A stretch of DNA of 64,000 bases from Kitasatospora kifunensis (GCF_014203855.1 NZ_JACHJV010000001.1:2542001-2606000); one strand, 5' to 3'. Numbered from the stretch's first letter, positions 32,859 through 43,657 are shown. Notes: a model not told the origin generated them from the letters alone. A program made the numbers and translations.

Positions 32859-35513
32859 TCAGGCCTTGGGCAGACCGGCCAGCTGCGCGGTGATCCGGGC
32901 GATGTCGGCCTCGGCCGCCTGCTGGCGGGCTCGGATCTTCACCACCACGTCCTCGGGCGCCTTGGCCAGGAAGCCCTCGTTGCCGAGCTTGGCCGCGGTC
33001 TGGGTGCGCTCCTTCTCGGCGACCGCGAGGTCCTTCTCCAGGCGCTTGCGCTCGGCGGCCACGTCGATGGTGCCGGAGAGGTCGAGCGCCACCGTGGCAC
33101 CGGCCACCGGCAGCGAGGCGGTGGCCGCGAAGCCCTCCTCGGGCTGCGTCAGGCGCAGCAGCGAGCGGATCGCGTCCTCGTGCGCGAGCAGCGTGGTGCC
33201 GGCCAACTCCAGGCTGGCCGGAACCTTCTGACCCGGCTTGAGGCCCTGGTCGGAGCGGAACCGGCGGACCTCGGTGACCACCTGCTGCAGGGTGGCGATC
33301 TCCGCCTCGGCGGCCGCGTCACGGTAGCCGCCGTCCTTGGGCCACTCGGCGATCACCAGCGACTCGGCGCCGGTCAGCGTGGTCCACAGGGTGTCGGTGA
33401 CGAAGGGGACGATCGGGTGCAGCAGTCGCAGCGTCACGTCCAGCACCTCGCCGAGCACCCGGCGCGCGGCGTCGGCCTGCGGGCCGCCCTTGGCCAGGGT
33501 GGTCTTGGAGAGCTCGACGTACCAGTCGAAGACCTCGTCCCAGGCGAAGTGGAAGAGGCTGTCGGAGAGCTTGGCGAACTGGTAGTCGTCGTAGAGCGCG
33601 TCCACCTCGGCGACGGTCGCGTTCAGCCGGGACAGGATCCAGCGGTCGGCGGCGGTCATCTCCTCGGGCGCCGGCAGCGGGCCCTCGACGGTGGCGCCGT
33701 TCATCAGGGCGAAGCGGGTGGCGTTCCAGATCTTGTTACAGAAGTTGCGCGAACCCTGCACCCACTCCTCGCCGATCGGCACGTCCGCGCCGGGGTTGGC
33801 GCCACGGGCCAGGGTGAAGCGCACGGCGTCGGCACCGTAGGCGTCCATCCAGTCCAGCGGGTCCACCGCGTTCGGGTTCGACTTGGACATCTTCTTGCCG
33901 AACTGGTCGCGGACCAGGCCGGTGAGCGCCACGGTGTGGAACGGCGCCTGACCGTCCATCGCGTAGAGGCTGAACATCATCATCCGGGCGACCCAGAAGA
34001 AGATGATGTCGTGCCCGGTGAGCAGCACGTCGGTGGCGTAGAACTTCTCCAGGTCCGGCGTCTGCTCGGGCCAGCCCAGGGTGGAGAAGGGCCACAGGCC
34101 GCTGGAGAACCAGGTGTCCAGCACGTCGTTGTCCTGGGTCCAGCCCTCGCCGCTCGGCGGCTGCTCGTCGGGTCCGACGCAGACCACCTCACCGTCGGGG
34201 CCGTACCAGACCGGGATCCGGTGGCCCCACCAGAGCTGACGCGAGATGCACCAGTCGTGCATGTTGTCGACCCAGGCGAAGTAGCGGCCCTCCATCTCCT
34301 TGGGGTGGATCTGGGTACGGCCGTCGCGCACGGCGTCGCCGGCCGCCTTGGCCAGCGGCTCGACCTTGACCCACCACTGCAGCGACAGGCGCGGCTCGAC
34401 GATGGTGTGGCAGCGCGAGCAGTGGCCCACCGCGTGCATGTACGGGCGCTTCTCCTCGACGATGCGCCCCTGCTCGCGCAGCTCGCCGACCACGGCCGAG
34501 CGCGCCTCCAGGCGGTCCAGGCCGAGGAAGGGGCCGTGCACGGTGATCACGCCGTGCTCGTCCATCACGGTCAGGTTGGGCAGGTTGTGCCGCTGGCCGA
34601 TGGCGAAGTCGTTGGGGTCGTGCGCCGGGGTCACCTTGACCGCACCGGTGCCGAACTCCGGGTCGACGTGGGTGTCGGCGACCACCGGGATCCGACGGTC
34701 CGTCAACGGCAGCGCGATGGTGCGCCCGATCAGGTGCTGGTAGCGCTCGTCGTCCGGGTGCACCGCGACGGCGGTGTCGCCCAGCATGGTCTCGGCGCGG
34801 GTGGTGGCCACCACGATCGAGTCGTCCCCGTCGCCGTAGCGGATCGAGACCAGCTCACCGGGGCTGTCCTCGTGCTCCACCTCGATGTCGGAGAGCGCGG
34901 TCAGGCAGCGCGGGCACCAGTTGATGATGCGTTCGGCGCGGTAGATCAGGCCGTCGTCGAAGAGCTTCTTGAAGATGGTCTGGACGGCGTGGGACAGGCC
35001 CTCGTCCATGGTGAAGCGCTCGCGCGACCAGTCCACGCCGTCGCCCAGGCGGCGCATCTGACCCAGGATCTGGCCGCCGTAGTTCTCCTTCCACTCCCAG
35101 ACCTTCTCGACGAAGGCCTCGCGGCCCAGGTCGTGGCGGGACTGACCGGAGGCGGCGAGCTGCTGCTCGACCCGGTTCTGGGTGGCGATGCCGGCGTGGT
35201 CCATGCCCGGCAGCCAGAGCGCCTCGTAGCCCTGCATCCGCTTACGGCGGGTCAGGGCGTCCATCAGGGTGTGCTGGAAGGCGTGGCCCAGGTGCAGCGC
35301 GCCGGTCACGTTCGGCGGCGGGATCACGATGGTGTACGGGGGCTTGTCGCTCTTGGCGTCGGCGGTGAAGTAACCGCGCGATACCCAGCGCTCGTACAGC
35401 TCGCCCTCTACCTCGCCGGGGGCGTAGGTGGTCGGGAGGGCTGCGGCGTTCTCCACGGATACCTCCGCGGAGTTGCCCTTGGACGTGTCGTCGGTGGGGC
35501 GCTGGTTCGTCAT
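32859..35513 (-). CDS. valS: Valyl-tRNA synthetase
   Basis: 884-residue class I synthetase. HIGH-type motif [13 protein letters not shown] (about 66-78), editing domain between about 190 and 350, KMSKS loop [17 protein letters not shown] (about 542) and a C-terminal coiled coil ([19 protein letters not shown]) that binds tRNA. The ATG at 35513 ([14 protein letters not shown]) is chosen; the open frame upstream runs antisense into the divergent membrane-protein gene. I see no T-box in the short 158-bp upstream region. Confidence 0.96.
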   Translation of the reverse strand: MTNQRPTDDTSKGNSAEVSVENAAALPTTYAPGEVEGELYERWVSRGYFTADAKSDKPPYTIVIPPPNVTGALHLGHAFQHTLMDALTRRKRMQGYEALWLPGMDHAGIATQNRVEQQLAASGQSRHDLGREAFVEKVWEWKENYGGQILGQMRRLGDGVDWSRERFTMDEGLSHAVQTIFKKLFDDGLIYRAERIINWCPRCLTALSDIEVEHEDSPGELVSIRYGDGDDSIVVATTRAETMLGDTAVAVHPDDERYQHLIGRTIALPLTDRRIPVVADTHVDPEFGTGAVKVTPAHDPNDFAIGQRHNLPNLTVMDEHGVITVHGPFLGLDRLEARSAVVGELREQGRIVEEKRPYMHAVGHCSRCHTIVEPRLSLQWWVKVEPLAKAAGDAVRDGRTQIHPKEMEGRYFAWVDNMHDWCISRQLWWGHRIPVWYGPDGEVVCVGPDEQPPSGEGWTQDNDVLDTWFSSGLWPFSTLGWPEQTPDLEKFYATDVLLTGHDIIFFWVARMMMFSLYAMDGQAPFHTVALTGLVRDQFGKKMSKSNPNAVDPLDWMDAYGADAVRFTLARGANPGADVPIGEEWVQGSRNFCNKIWNATRFALMNGATVEGPLPAPEEMTAADRWILSRLNATVAEVDALYDDYQFAKLSDSLFHFAWDEVFDWYVELSKTTLAKGGPQADAARRVLGEVLDVTLRLLHPIVPFVTDTLWTTLTGAESLVIAEWPKDGGYRDAAAEAEIATLQQVVTEVRRFRSDQGLKPGQKVPASLELAGTTLLAHEDAIRSLLRLTQPEEGFAATASLPVAGATVALDLSGTIDVAAERKRLEKDLAVAEKERTQTAAKLGNEGFLAKAPEDVVVKIRARQQAAEADIARITAQLAGLPKA

Positions 35514-35671
35514 GTCGGTCACGACGCACAGTTTACGGAACCGGAGGTCGTGCCTTGTGCCCGCGCGCTTTGCGGTAGCGTGCCGATGCTCGGACAGGTG
35601 GTCGACCGAGCCCGGCGAGGCCGGTGGAGTACGGGCGTTGCGCCGCGCAGGCGGCGGGGGAGCGAGAGCAC

Positions 35672-36544
35672 ATGTACGGGCAGAATCAGCCGCAGTATCC
35701 GCCGCAGGGACAGCCGCAGCCCGGCTACGGCCAGCCACCCTACGGTCAGCCGCAGCCCGGATACGGCCAGCCGCCTTACGGGCAGCCGCAGCCCGGCTAT
35801 GGCCAGCCCCAACCCGGCTACGGTCAGCCGCAGCCGGGCTACGGCGTGCCGCCGCAGCAGCCCTACCCGCCGCAGCCGCAGGCCGGCTGGGGCCAGCCGC
35901 AGTACGCGGGGGGCTACCTGCCGCCGGAGCCCAAGAAGGGCAAGGCCGGCGTGGTGATCGGTGTGGTGATCGGCATCCTGGTGCTGGGCGGTGGTGGTTT
36001 CGCGGCCGTCAAGCTGATGGGCTCGGGCTCCGCCGCGGCGGGCAGCTACAAGATCGCCACCCCGCAGACCCTGCCCGGCGGCTACACCCAGAAGAGCGCC
36101 AAGAGCCAGCCGGTGGACGCCGCCAAGGCCGCCGGCACGGGCACCGACGTCACCGCGGTGTCGGCCAGCTACGCCAGCGACTCCGATCCGGGCAGCACCA
36201 TCACGGTCGGCGGCCACTACGGCAAGCTGACCAACCCGGACAAGGCGATCTCCGACTTCTCCAACCAGGTGACCCAGAGCGGGGCCACCTGGACCACCCC
36301 GCTGGCCGGCTACTCCGGTGGCAGCAACAAGGACGGCGCCACGCTCAAGTGCGGGGTGCTGGACTTCAAGGTCGCCGGTGCGCCGGACACCGGCGGGCAG
36401 ACGGTCTGTGTCTGGTCCAGCAGCTCCACCATGGCCAGCGTCAGTTTCGCGAAGCTCAACGGCGTCCAGTTGGCGGCGATCGCGCCGGCCGACGCCGCCA
36501 AGCAGGCCGAGGCCATCCACGACGCCATGGTCGTGGCGAAGTAG
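35672..36544 (+). CDS. QPGYG-repeat membrane-anchored protein (first of tandem pair)
   Basis: 290 residues: a cytoplasmic Gln/Pro/Gly/Tyr-rich N-terminus (about 1-85) of repeated [22 protein letters not shown] units, a single membrane helix ([20 protein letters not shown], about 92-112) and an extracellular domain (about 115-290) with two cysteines (about 229 and 249). The ATG at 35672 follows GGGGAG. Such proteins are common in actinobacteria; the exported domain is of unknown function. It is followed within 23 bp by a paralogue, so the pair is an operon, and is divergent from valS. Confidence 0.8.
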   Translation: MYGQNQPQYPPQGQPQPGYGQPPYGQPQPGYGQPPYGQPQPGYGQPQPGYGQPQPGYGVPPQQPYPPQPQAGWGQPQYAGGYLPPEPKKGKAGVVIGVVIGILVLGGGGFAAVKLMGSGSAAAGSYKIATPQTLPGGYTQKSAKSQPVDAAKAAGTGTDVTAVSASYASDSDPGSTITVGGHYGKLTNPDKAISDFSNQVTQSGATWTTPLAGYSGGSNKDGATLKCGVLDFKVAGAPDTGGQTVCVWSSSSTMASVSFAKLNGVQLAAIAPADAAKQAEAIHDAMVVAK

Positions 36545-36566
36545 CCCGTTCCGGAGAGGAACGCCG

Positions 36567-37385
36567 ATGTCCGAGCAGAACCCCTGGACCCCGCCCACTC
36601 CCCCACCCGCCCCCGGGTACGGGCAACCGCCGGGCTTCGGCGCGCCGGTGCCACCGCCCGCGGCGGGCTACGGGCAGCCGCAGCCCGGATACGGCGTACC
36701 GCAGCAGCCGGGCCTGCCCCAGCAGCCGGGTATGCCACCGCAGTCGGGCCAGCCGTGGCCGGGGGCCTACTACCCGGTCGCGCCGGTCAAGAAGTCGCGC
36801 CGCGGGCTGTGGATCACGCTCGGCTGCGTGGGCGGGGCGATCGTGATCGCCGGCGGCGTGCTGGTGGCCACCGTCGCGAACACCGTCTCCAAACTCGGCA
36901 CCCACACCGTCGTGCTGCCGCAGACCTTCCAGGGACTGAACAGCGACCCGACCAACCAACTGGCCCAGCAGATGCAGTCCGGGCTCAACGGTGAGGTGGC
37001 CGCCGGCGTCATGGACTCAACCGTCGCCACGGTCTACCACAGCGACAGCTCCGACCGGGGGCTGGTGGTCTACGGCGGTGCCGGGAGGATCGCCTCGCCG
37101 CGGACCGAGGAGGGCAGCTTCTGGGACAACTTCGAGAGTTCGGCGAAGTCGGCCCACAGCACCACCTTCGGGCCCCGCCAGCACCCCTCCCCCGGTCCGC
37201 AGGGCGGCGTGCTGTCCTGCGAGGACGCGACCACCGGGACGGAGACCGACGCGGTCTGCCTCTGGGTCGACAACTCCTCACTGGTGGTGGTGATGCAGAC
37301 CACCGCCAGTGGCACCGCGCCCGACCTGGGCAAGGCCGCCCAGGACACGCGTGACTTCAGGGCCGTCGCCGAGGTACCGAAGTAA
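36567..37385 (+). CDS. QPGYG-repeat membrane-anchored protein (second of tandem pair)
   Basis: 272 residues with the same plan as the gene before it: Pro/Gly/Tyr-rich N-terminus (APGYGQPPGFGAPVPPPAAG), a membrane helix (WITLGCVGGAIVIAGGVLVA, about 88-107) and an exported domain with two cysteines. ATG 36567 has GGAGAGGA upstream. Sequence similarity to the first copy is low outside the architecture, so the duplication is old. The TAA stop coincides with the edge of the 161-bp inverted-repeat element. Confidence 0.8.
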   Translation: MSEQNPWTPPTPPPAPGYGQPPGFGAPVPPPAAGYGQPQPGYGVPQQPGLPQQPGMPPQSGQPWPGAYYPVAPVKKSRRGLWITLGCVGGAIVIAGGVLVATVANTVSKLGTHTVVLPQTFQGLNSDPTNQLAQQMQSGLNGEVAAGVMDSTVATVYHSDSSDRGLVVYGGAGRIASPRTEEGSFWDNFESSAKSAHSTTFGPRQHPSPGPQGGVLSCEDATTGTETDAVCLWVDNSSLVVVMQTTASGTAPDLGKAAQDTRDFRAVAEVPK

Positions 37386-37545
37386 GACCGACCGGCAATT
37401 GGGGGGTGGGTGAAGGAGCGGCGTCCGGGCCGAGTCTGGGCGGTGCCGACGAGGGAGCCACTGCGGAGCATTGGCTCCTTAAGGAGAAGCCGTCCAGGGG
37501 AGAGTCCGGGCGTCGCGACGCCGCCCCCCAATTGCCGGTCGGTCT
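37385..37545. repeat. 161-bp element with perfect 22-bp terminal inverted repeats (MITE-like)
   Basis: AGACCGACCGGCAATTGGGG begins the left arm (37385-37406); the right arm at 37524-37545 is its exact complement over 22 bp. Inner complementary blocks (GCGGCGTC at 37418 with 37517) and a central hairpin (GGAGCCA/TGGCTCC) make the whole unit an imperfect palindrome. TAA flanks both ends if the repeats are taken as 21 bp, suggesting a target duplication that supplies the stop codon of the gene before it. No ORF. A miniature transposon or a structured RNA are the options. Confidence 0.7.
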
Positions 37546-37567
37546 AAACCCGATCACCGCGTGACAA

Positions 37568-37608
37568 CGCCCGGGGCCCGCAACCGAATCGGTTGCGGGC
37601 CCCGGGCG
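37568..37608. terminator. Strong bidirectional terminator between convergent genes
   Basis: A 19-bp perfect stem (CGCCCGGGGCCCGCAACCG with its complement) and a 3-nt loop, extended by a few more pairs. It serves the tandem membrane-protein operon (plus) and clpX (minus). Confidence 0.88.
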
Positions 37609-37632
37609 TGTTGCCGTGACGCGGCGGTGCGA

Positions 37633-38916
37633 TCAGGCGCTCTTGTCGCGCCGCTCGCGCTTGATCATGTCGCGCGGGACCAGCGTGGGGATCGCGTGCT
37701 TGGAGACCACGTCCCCGGTGACCACCACGCGGGCGACGTCCTGACGCGAGGGGACCTCGTACATCACGGACATCAGCACCTCCTCCATGATGGCTCGCAG
37801 CCCACGGGCCCCGGTGCCGCGCAGGATCGCCTGGTCGGCGATCGCCTCCAGCGCGTCGCGGCTGAACTCCAGCTCCACGCCGTCCAGTTCGAAGAGCTTG
37901 CGGTACTGCTTGACCAGCGCGTTCTTCGGCTCGGTGAGGATCTGCAGCAGCGCCTCGCGGTCCAGGTTGTGCACGCTGGTGATCACCGGCAGCCGGCCGA
38001 TGAACTCCGGGATCATGCCGAACTTGACCAGGTCCTCCGGCATCACCTGGCGGAAGTGGTCGCTGGCGTCGCTCTCCCGCTTGGAGCGGATGTTGGCGCC
38101 GAAGCCGATGCCCTTGCCGCCCGCCCGGCCCTCGATGATCCGCTCCAGGCCCGCGAAGGCGCCACCCACGATGAACAGCACGTTCGTGGTGTCGATCTGG
38201 ATGAACTCCTGGTGCGGGTGCTTGCGGCCGCCCTGCGGCGGGACCGAGGCGGTGGTGCCCTCCAGGATCTTCAGCAGCGCCTGCTGGACGCCCTCGCCCG
38301 AGACGTCGCGGGTGATCGAGGGGTTCTCGCTCTTGCGGGCCACCTTGTCGATCTCATCGATGTAGATGATCCCGGTCTCGGCCTTCTTGACGTCGTAGTC
38401 GGCCGCCTGGATCAGCTTGAGCAGGATGTTCTCGACGTCCTCGCCGACGTAACCGGCCTCGGTGAGCGCGGTGGCGTCGGCGATCGCGAACGGCACGTTG
38501 AGCATCCGGGCCAGGGTCTGCGCGAGCAGCGTCTTGCCGGAGCCGGTCGGGCCGAGCAGCAGGATGTTGGACTTGGCCAGCTCGATGGCGTCCTCGCGGC
38601 CGCCGCCGCGCCCGGCCTCGCCGGCCTGCACCCGCTTGTAGTGGTTGTAGACCGCGACCGAGAGCGCCTTCTTGGCGAGGTCCTGGCCGACCACGTACTG
38701 GTCCAGGAACTCGTAGATCTCGCGCGGCTTCGGGAGCTCCTCGAAGCGCACCTCGGAGGACTCGGCGAGTTCCTCCTCGATGATCTCGTTGCACAGGTCG
38801 ATGCACTCGTCGCAGATGTACACGCCTGGGCCGGCGATGAGCTTCTTCACCTGCTTCTGCGACTTGCCGCAGAACGAGCACTTGAGCAGGTCGCCACCGT
38901 CTCCGATGCGTGCCAC
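37633..38916 (-). CDS. clpX: ATP-dependent Clp protease ATP-binding subunit ClpX
   Basis: 427-residue AAA+ unfoldase feeding ClpP. N-terminal zinc-binding domain (CSFCGK...CDECIDLC, about 13-41), Walker [15 protein letters not shown] (about 120), Walker [12 protein letters not shown] (about 182), ClpP-docking loop at IGFGAN (about 270) and a C-terminal sensor domain. The GTG start at 38916 ([15 protein letters not shown]) follows GGGGAAG; the open frame upstream is not conserved. It lies about 250 bp after clpP2 on the same strand. Confidence 0.96.
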   Translation of the reverse strand: MARIGDGGDLLKCSFCGKSQKQVKKLIAGPGVYICDECIDLCNEIIEEELAESSEVRFEELPKPREIYEFLDQYVVGQDLAKKALSVAVYNHYKRVQAGEAGRGGGREDAIELAKSNILLLGPTGSGKTLLAQTLARMLNVPFAIADATALTEAGYVGEDVENILLKLIQAADYDVKKAETGIIYIDEIDKVARKSENPSITRDVSGEGVQQALLKILEGTTASVPPQGGRKHPHQEFIQIDTTNVLFIVGGAFAGLERIIEGRAGGKGIGFGANIRSKRESDASDHFRQVMPEDLVKFGMIPEFIGRLPVITSVHNLDREALLQILTEPKNALVKQYRKLFELDGVELEFSRDALEAIADQAILRGTGARGLRAIMEEVLMSVMYEVPSRQDVARVVVTGDVVSKHAIPTLVPRDMIKRERRDKSA

Positions 38917-39166
38917 GAGGTGCTTCCCCTTCGCCAGGGGCCCCGCGGGGGTCCGGGGCCTGGTGCTGTGGACCGCGGCCGCCACAGGCGGCGGCAGGTC
39001 TCGGTATCCGACGGTACTCTGCCACCTCGCAGAATCCGTCGTCTTCGACAGCTCTGCCCTACGCCCTGGGCGAATTGATACCGAACAGATGCCGTCGGGA
39101 GAAGGGCCGGAGCCCGGCGGGCGGGGCGTACTCGTCGGTACGCCCCGCCCGGTTCTGCGGTCTGAC

Positions 39167-39823
39167 TCAGTCGGTGAGCGAGGCCTTGCGAGTCGAGATG
39201 ATCTGGTCGATCAGCCCGTACTCCAAGGCCTCCTCGGCGGTGAGGATCTTGTCGCGCTCGATGTCGTCGCGGACCTGCTCGATCGGCTTGTTGGAGTGCT
39301 TGGAGAGCATCTCCTCGAGCTGCTCGCGCATCCGGAAGATCTCCCGGGCCTGGATCTCCAGGTCGGAGACCTGGCCGCGGCCGGTCTCGGTGTAGGGCTG
39401 GTGGATCAGGATCCGGGCGTTGGGCAGCGCCATCCGCTTGCCGGGGGTGCCGGCCGCGAGCAGCACGGCCGCGGCGGAGGCCGCCTGGCCCATGCAGACG
39501 GTCTGGATGTCCGGCTTCACGTACTGCATGGTGTCGTAGATCGCGGTGAGCGCGGTGAACGAGCCGCCGGGCGAGTTGATGTACATCTGGATCTCGCGGT
39601 CCGGGTCCATCGACTCCAGGCAGAGCAGCTGGGCCATGATGTCGTTCGCCGAGACGTCGTCCACCTGGGAGCCCAGGAAGATGATCCGCTCCTCGAAGAG
39701 CTTGGCGTACGGGTCGTACTCACGGATGCCCTGCGAGGTGCGCTCGACGAAACGCGGGACGATGTAGCGGCCCTCTGCGCGGGCGCCCTGGTACTCGCCG
39801 CGGGGGGTGTAATTGGTGTTCAT
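39167..39823 (-). CDS. clpP2: ATP-dependent Clp protease proteolytic subunit ClpP2
   Basis: 218 residues, self-compartmentalised serine protease. Catalytic Ser in [19 protein letters not shown] (about 114), His in [11 protein letters not shown] (about 138) and Asp in [12 protein letters not shown]. The MGQAASAA context differs from the usual GMAASMG of ClpP1, as is typical for actinobacterial ClpP2. It probably forms mixed rings with ClpP1, encoded 53 bp upstream. Confidence 0.95.
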   Translation of the reverse strand: MNTNYTPRGEYQGARAEGRYIVPRFVERTSQGIREYDPYAKLFEERIIFLGSQVDDVSANDIMAQLLCLESMDPDREIQMYINSPGGSFTALTAIYDTMQYVKPDIQTVCMGQAASAAAVLLAAGTPGKRMALPNARILIHQPYTETGRGQVSDLEIQAREIFRMREQLEEMLSKHSNKPIEQVRDDIERDKILTAEEALEYGLIDQIISTRKASLTD

Positions 39824-39876
39824 TGCGGGTCTGCCTCCGGAAGCGTGCCGACGTGTAAGGGGTGCGAGGCGGGCGC

Positions 39877-40515
39877 TCAGGCGCCGGTGCCACCGCCGCC
39901 GGGGACGTCCGCGGCGCTGTGCATGATGTCGTCGATCAGGCCGTACTCCTTGGCCTGCTCGGCGGTGAACCAGCGGTCGCGGTCGGAGTCCTTGGTGATC
40001 TGCTCGAACGTCTGGCCGCTGTGGCTGGCGATCAACTCGGACATCCGCCGCTTGGTGCGCAGCAGCTGCTCGGCCTGGATCTTGATGTCGGTGGCGGAGC
40101 CGCCGAGGCCCGCGGAGGGCTGGTGCATCAGGATGTTGGCGTTCGGCAGCGAGAACCGCTTGCCCGGGGTGCCGGCGGTGAGCAGGAACTGGCCCATCGA
40201 GGCCGCCATGCCCATCGCGATGGTGACCACGTCGTTCTTGATGTACTGCATGGTGTCGTAGATCGCCATGCCGGCCGTGATCGAGCCGCCGGGGGAGTTG
40301 ATGTAGAGGTAGATGTCCTTGTCCGGCTCGGCGGCCAGGAGCAGCAGCTGGGCGGTGATCTTGTTGGCGATCTCGTCGTCCACCTGCTGGCCGAGGAAGA
40401 TGATGCGCTCGTTGAGCAGCCGGTTGTAGACCTGGTCGCCCAGTCCGCCGAGCACGTCACCACCGGCGGCGCGCGGCGTCATGAGGCCAGGCATCTGCAT
40501 CTGCGGGAACGTCAC
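39877..40515 (-). CDS. clpP1: ATP-dependent Clp protease proteolytic subunit ClpP1
   Basis: 212 residues. The catalytic triad is complete: Ser in [16 protein letters not shown], His in [11 protein letters not shown] and Asp in [12 protein letters not shown]. First gene of the clpP1-clpP2 pair. In streptomycetes this operon is activated by ClgR; a near-consensus ClgR-type box lies at 40699-40718. The start is the Met of [12 protein letters not shown], giving a short N-terminal propeptide-like extension. Confidence 0.95.
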   Translation of the reverse strand: MTFPQMQMPGLMTPRAAGGDVLGGLGDQVYNRLLNERIIFLGQQVDDEIANKITAQLLLLAAEPDKDIYLYINSPGGSITAGMAIYDTMQYIKNDVVTIAMGMAASMGQFLLTAGTPGKRFSLPNANILMHQPSAGLGGSATDIKIQAEQLLRTKRRMSELIASHSGQTFEQITKDSDRDRWFTAEQAKEYGLIDDIMHSAADVPGGGGTGA

Positions 40516-40698
40516 TTAGCCACCTGCTCAGTCGATTCGGACGGTCCCTCTGGTTCGACCGTCGCTACGTCACATACGGGGTCCGGGGCTGGGCTTCCTG
40601 GGTATGGACCCACGTCGGGCCGCCCCGCCCGCGCTGTTGAAAGCTTGCTTTCGTTGACCCTAACGCGCAGGCGGGGCCCGACCATCCCCCACGCTGAA

Positions 40699-40718
40699 CT
40701 GTTCGCTGTGAGCGCAGG
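40699..40718. promoter_or_regulatory. Candidate ClgR box upstream of clpP1
   Basis: The sequence CGCTGTGAGCG (40704-40714) matches the ClgR core CGCYNANRGCG at all but the central A. It lies about 190 bp upstream of clpP1, in the gap after tig. ClgR activation of clpP1P2 is known in actinobacteria; this individual site is an inference. Confidence 0.5.
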
Positions 40719-40758
40719 GTAGCCAGTGCGCGGGGATCCCGGGCGAGCCGTGGGGAAG

Positions 40759-40797
40759 CGAACGGGCCCGGACGCATGCAGCGTCCGGGCCCGTTCG
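40759..40797 (-). terminator. tig terminator hairpin
   Basis: A 17-bp perfect stem (CGAACGGGCCCGGACGC with its complement) and 5-nt loop, 15 bp beyond the tig stop codon. It isolates tig from clpP1. Confidence 0.85.
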
Positions 40798-40812
40798 TGG
40801 TACTGCGCAGGA

Positions 40813-42210
40813 TCAGGCCTGCTCGGTGCCCTCGGCGGCGGCCTCACCCTCGACAGCGACAGCGGCCTCGACGGTCTCAGCCGTCTCGTCCTCCTCGTCG
40901 AAGTCGATGACCTTGCCCGTGGTGTCGGTGACCGTGGCGGCCTCGACGACCAGCGCCAGCGCCTTGCCGCGGGCGACCTCGCCGACCAGCAGCGAGACCT
41001 GGTTGCCCTGGACGACCTGCTGGGCGAACTGGTCCGGCGTCAGGCCGGAGCCGGCGGCGCGGCGGATCAGGTGCTCGGTGAGCTCCTCCTGGTTGACGCC
41101 CACCTCCTCCTTGGCCACGATCTCGTCCAGCACGAACTGGGTCTTGATGCCCTTCTTCGCCTGGTCCTCGGTCTCCTGGTCGAACTCCTCGCGGGTCTTG
41201 CCCTGCGCGGCGAGGTAGCTGTCCAGGTTCTGGCCGATCGGCTCCAGCTGGTGGTGCTCGAGGTTGTGCTTGCGGGTCTCGACCTCGTCCGCGAGCAGCT
41301 TGCCCGGGTACTCGATCTCGACCTTCTCCAGCAGGGCGTCCAGCACGCGCTCCTGGGCCTGGGTGGCCTGGTCGAACTCCTTCATCCGCTCCAGGCGCTT
41401 GCGCGAGTCACCGCGCAGCTCCTCCAGGGTGTCGAACTCGCTGGCCAGCTGGGCGAACTCGTCGTCCAGCGCGGGCAGCTCCTTCTCCTGGACGGTGGTG
41501 ACCGTGACGGTCACCTCGGAGCTCTTGCCGGCCTGGGTGCCGCCCTTGAGCTCGGTCTCGAAGGTCTTCGACTCGCCGGCGGACAGGCCGATGACGGCCT
41601 CGTCGATGCCGTCCAGCAGACGACCGGAGCCGATCTCGTAGCTCACGCCGGTGGCGGTGCCGTCCTCGGGGACCTCACCGTCGACCTTGGCCTCGAGGTC
41701 GACCACCACGATGTCGCCGGCGGCCGCGGCGCGCTCGACGTCCTTCACCGAGGAGAAGCGCTCACGCAGCTGCTCCAGCGACTTCTCGATGTCCTCGTCG
41801 GTGACCTCGATCGGGTCGACCTCGACGGAGATCTCAGAGAACTCCGGCAGGGTGATCTCCGGGCGGACGTCCACCTCGGCGGTGAAGGTCAGGCCGCTGG
41901 CGGCGAGGTCCTCCACACCCTTGATGTCGGTGATGTCGGGCTGGCCGAGGACCTCGATCTTGCCCTCGTCGACGGCCTGCGTGTAGAAGCGCGGCAGCGC
42001 GTCGTTCACGGCCTCCTCGAGGACCGCGGCCCGGCCGAAGCGCTGGTCGATGACCCGGGCCGGGATCTTGCCCTTGCGGAAGCCGGGAACCGTGACCTGC
42101 TGGTTGATCTTCTTGTACGCCGCGTCGAGGCTGGGCTTGAGCTCCTCGAAGGGCACCTCGACGGTGAGTCGAACCCGAGTCGGGTTCAGAGTCTCGACGG
42201 CGCTCTTCAC
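40813..42210 (-). CDS. tig: Trigger factor chaperone
   Basis: 465 residues, ribosome-bound chaperone and prolyl isomerase. The N-terminal ribosome-binding domain contains the signature [19 protein letters not shown] (about 43-61). The FKBP-type PPIase domain (about 150-245; [16 protein letters not shown]) follows, then the helical C-domain and an acidic tail ([20 protein letters not shown]). Located upstream of clpP1-clpP2-clpX as usual. Confidence 0.96.
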   Translation of the reverse strand: MKSAVETLNPTRVRLTVEVPFEELKPSLDAAYKKINQQVTVPGFRKGKIPARVIDQRFGRAAVLEEAVNDALPRFYTQAVDEGKIEVLGQPDITDIKGVEDLAASGLTFTAEVDVRPEITLPEFSEISVEVDPIEVTDEDIEKSLEQLRERFSSVKDVERAAAAGDIVVVDLEAKVDGEVPEDGTATGVSYEIGSGRLLDGIDEAVIGLSAGESKTFETELKGGTQAGKSSEVTVTVTTVQEKELPALDDEFAQLASEFDTLEELRGDSRKRLERMKEFDQATQAQERVLDALLEKVEIEYPGKLLADEVETRKHNLEHHQLEPIGQNLDSYLAAQGKTREEFDQETEDQAKKGIKTQFVLDEIVAKEEVGVNQEELTEHLIRRAAGSGLTPDQFAQQVVQGNQVSLLVGEVARGKALALVVEAATVTDTTGKVIDFDEEDETAETVEAAVAVEGEAAAEGTEQA

Positions 42211-42443
42211 GGTTGGGTCTCCTATGGGGCTTGCGGTCGGCTTGTCTGCATCCGGACCGTGCCCTCACGGGCCGCGGGCCGGGCAGACGGGTGATGAGCC
42301 ACCTGGTGCGGCATCTCCCGTATGGGGTGGACGGCGAGCGGCCCGTCCCCGGCTGGTGTGCGCGAGAAGGGGCGGTGGCTCTTCCGCCAGCGGCCCATCC
42401 TACCGGTACCACAAAGCCACATCGCAGATGGCTGTGGTGATGA

Positions 42444-42520
42444 TGGTCGGGGTGACCGGATTCGAACCGACGGCCTTCCGCTCCCAAAGCGGACGCGCTA
42501 CCAAACTGCGCCACACCCCG
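42444..42520 (-). tRNA. tRNA-Pro (TGG anticodon)
   Basis: Cloverleaf on the minus strand: acceptor CGGGGTG/CACCCCG, anticodon stem CCGC/GCGG with loop TTTGGGA (anticodon TGG), T-loop GGTTCGAATCC. Discriminator A and an encoded CCA end (42444-42446). 77 nt including CCA. Confidence 0.95.
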
Positions 42521-42686
42521 CACTTCGCGAGAGGAAGCGTACACGCCGCGCCTGCCCCGCTCGGCGATATTTCGAGTGCCGGGTGCCGCGCGAGCGGCTC
42601 GGTGAATGTCACGTGCGCGCGGGCCGCCCGACCAGGTACGCTGATCCCCGTCCACCTCGGCCGAACGGTCGCATGTGGATGCGTAT

Positions 42687-42757
42687 GCGGGCGTAGCTCA
42701 ATGGTAGAGCCCTAGTCTTCCAAACTAGTCACGCGAGTTCGATTCTCGTCGCCCGCT
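42687..42757 (+). tRNA. tRNA-Gly (TCC anticodon)
   Basis: 71-nt cloverleaf: acceptor GCGGGCG/CGCCCGC, D-loop AGCTCAATGGTAGAGC, anticodon loop CTTCCAA (anticodon TCC), T-loop GAGTTCGATTCTC, discriminator T, CCA not encoded. A terminator follows 8 bp later. Confidence 0.95.
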
Positions 42758-42765
42758 CTGTCCCA

Positions 42766-42797
42766 AAAGGCCCCGGCTTTCGCGAGCCGGGGCCTTT
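42766..42797 (+). terminator. tRNA-Gly terminator
   Basis: A 13-bp perfect stem (AAAGGCCCCGGCT with AGCCGGGGCCTTT), loop TTCGCG, ending in a short T-run. Closest to a classical intrinsic terminator in the window. Confidence 0.85.
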
Positions 42798-42847
42798 GGC
42801 ATGCCCGGGTGCGAGGCGTGCCCGGGTGCGACACAGGAGGAGGGCGG

Positions 42848-43657
42848 GTGGACCCCGAGCAGCGGCTGGCGGTCATTCGGCGCGGCGTGGTGCGGGAAAT
42901 GGCGCGATACGGGCGGGAGTTCACCGTGGACGGCGCCCTGGTGCGCGGCCCGGGCAGCACCGCCGTGGCACTGCGCGAGCACCCGGGTCCGGACGGCGGC
43001 CATGTCGACCTCGGCTTCGTGCTGCGCCTGGGCAGCGCGGAGGCACCGGTGCTCTGGGACTGCACGGCGGGCCTGGGCACCACGGAGGAGGAGAAGCTCG
43101 ACAGCGCGGTGCGGATGTGGGCCTCGACCACGGCCGCCGCGGTGCTGGAGTTCCTGGAGGGCCAGGGTCGTTACGGCGACCACCTGCGACTGCCCGCGCT
43201 GCCGGGCTGGCAGGCGGTGCAGGGGCCGGCCACCGTCTTCGGCTTCCAGAGCGCGCGGCTGTCCGGCTGGCTGGGTGAGCGCGAGCTGCTGGCCGAGCTG
43301 GCGCCTTCACTGGCCGCGGAGTTGACCGATGCCCGGTTGAACGGCGTGAAGCTCTTCTTCGGCGGGCGGGCCGGCGACGAGGTGGCCGAGGTCCGGGTGA
43401 ACGGCACGGTGGCGCACGCCGCCTCCGCGGCGCTGGGCAGCCTCGACTGGCCGCGCGCCGAACGGTTCTGCTGGGCGCGGCTGTTCGTGCTGCTGGCGGC
43501 GGACGGGCAGGAGCCGACGACGGCACCCGAGGCCGAGGACGCGCTGCCGTTGCCAGCGGCATACCCGACGGCGCATGCGCCTGTCGCCGCCGGGCCGGTG
43601 GCACGGCGGCGCGAGGCGATCGGCCGTTGGTGGCGGACCAGACGCGCCGGGCAGTGA
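42848..43657 (+). CDS. Conserved streptomycete protein, unrecognised family
   Basis: 269 residues starting at GTG 42848 with an excellent AGGAGGAGGG ribosome site. The fold looks mixed alpha/beta (VDLGFVLRLGSAEAPVLWD; SAVRMWASTTAAAVLEFLEG; LNGVKLFFGGRAGDEVAEVR). A Pro/Ala-rich linker and a basic Trp-containing tail (RRREAIGRWWRTRRAGQ) end it. No membrane segment. It is placed right after tRNA-Gly. I suspect a soluble domain of unknown function and cannot name it. Confidence 0.65.
   Translation: MDPEQRLAVIRRGVVREMARYGREFTVDGALVRGPGSTAVALREHPGPDGGHVDLGFVLRLGSAEAPVLWDCTAGLGTTEEEKLDSAVRMWASTTAAAVLEFLEGQGRYGDHLRLPALPGWQAVQGPATVFGFQSARLSGWLGERELLAELAPSLAAELTDARLNGVKLFFGGRAGDEVAEVRVNGTVAHAASAALGSLDWPRAERFCWARLFVLLAADGQEPTTAPEAEDALPLPAAYPTAHAPVAAGPVARRREAIGRWWRTRRAGQ

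Noticed and set aside
35514..35671. T-box leader for valS
   Set aside because: The gap is too short and holds the divergent promoter; no T-box sequence or antiterminator seen.
37386..37632. The 161-bp inverted-repeat unit as a simple terminator
   Set aside because: A separate, perfect 19-bp terminator follows it, and the arms are 117 bp apart, too far for a terminator stem.
42444..42757. tRNA genes as attachment sites of an integrated element
   Set aside because: No integrase, direct repeat or foreign genes flank tRNA-Pro or tRNA-Gly; neighbours are ordinary core genes.
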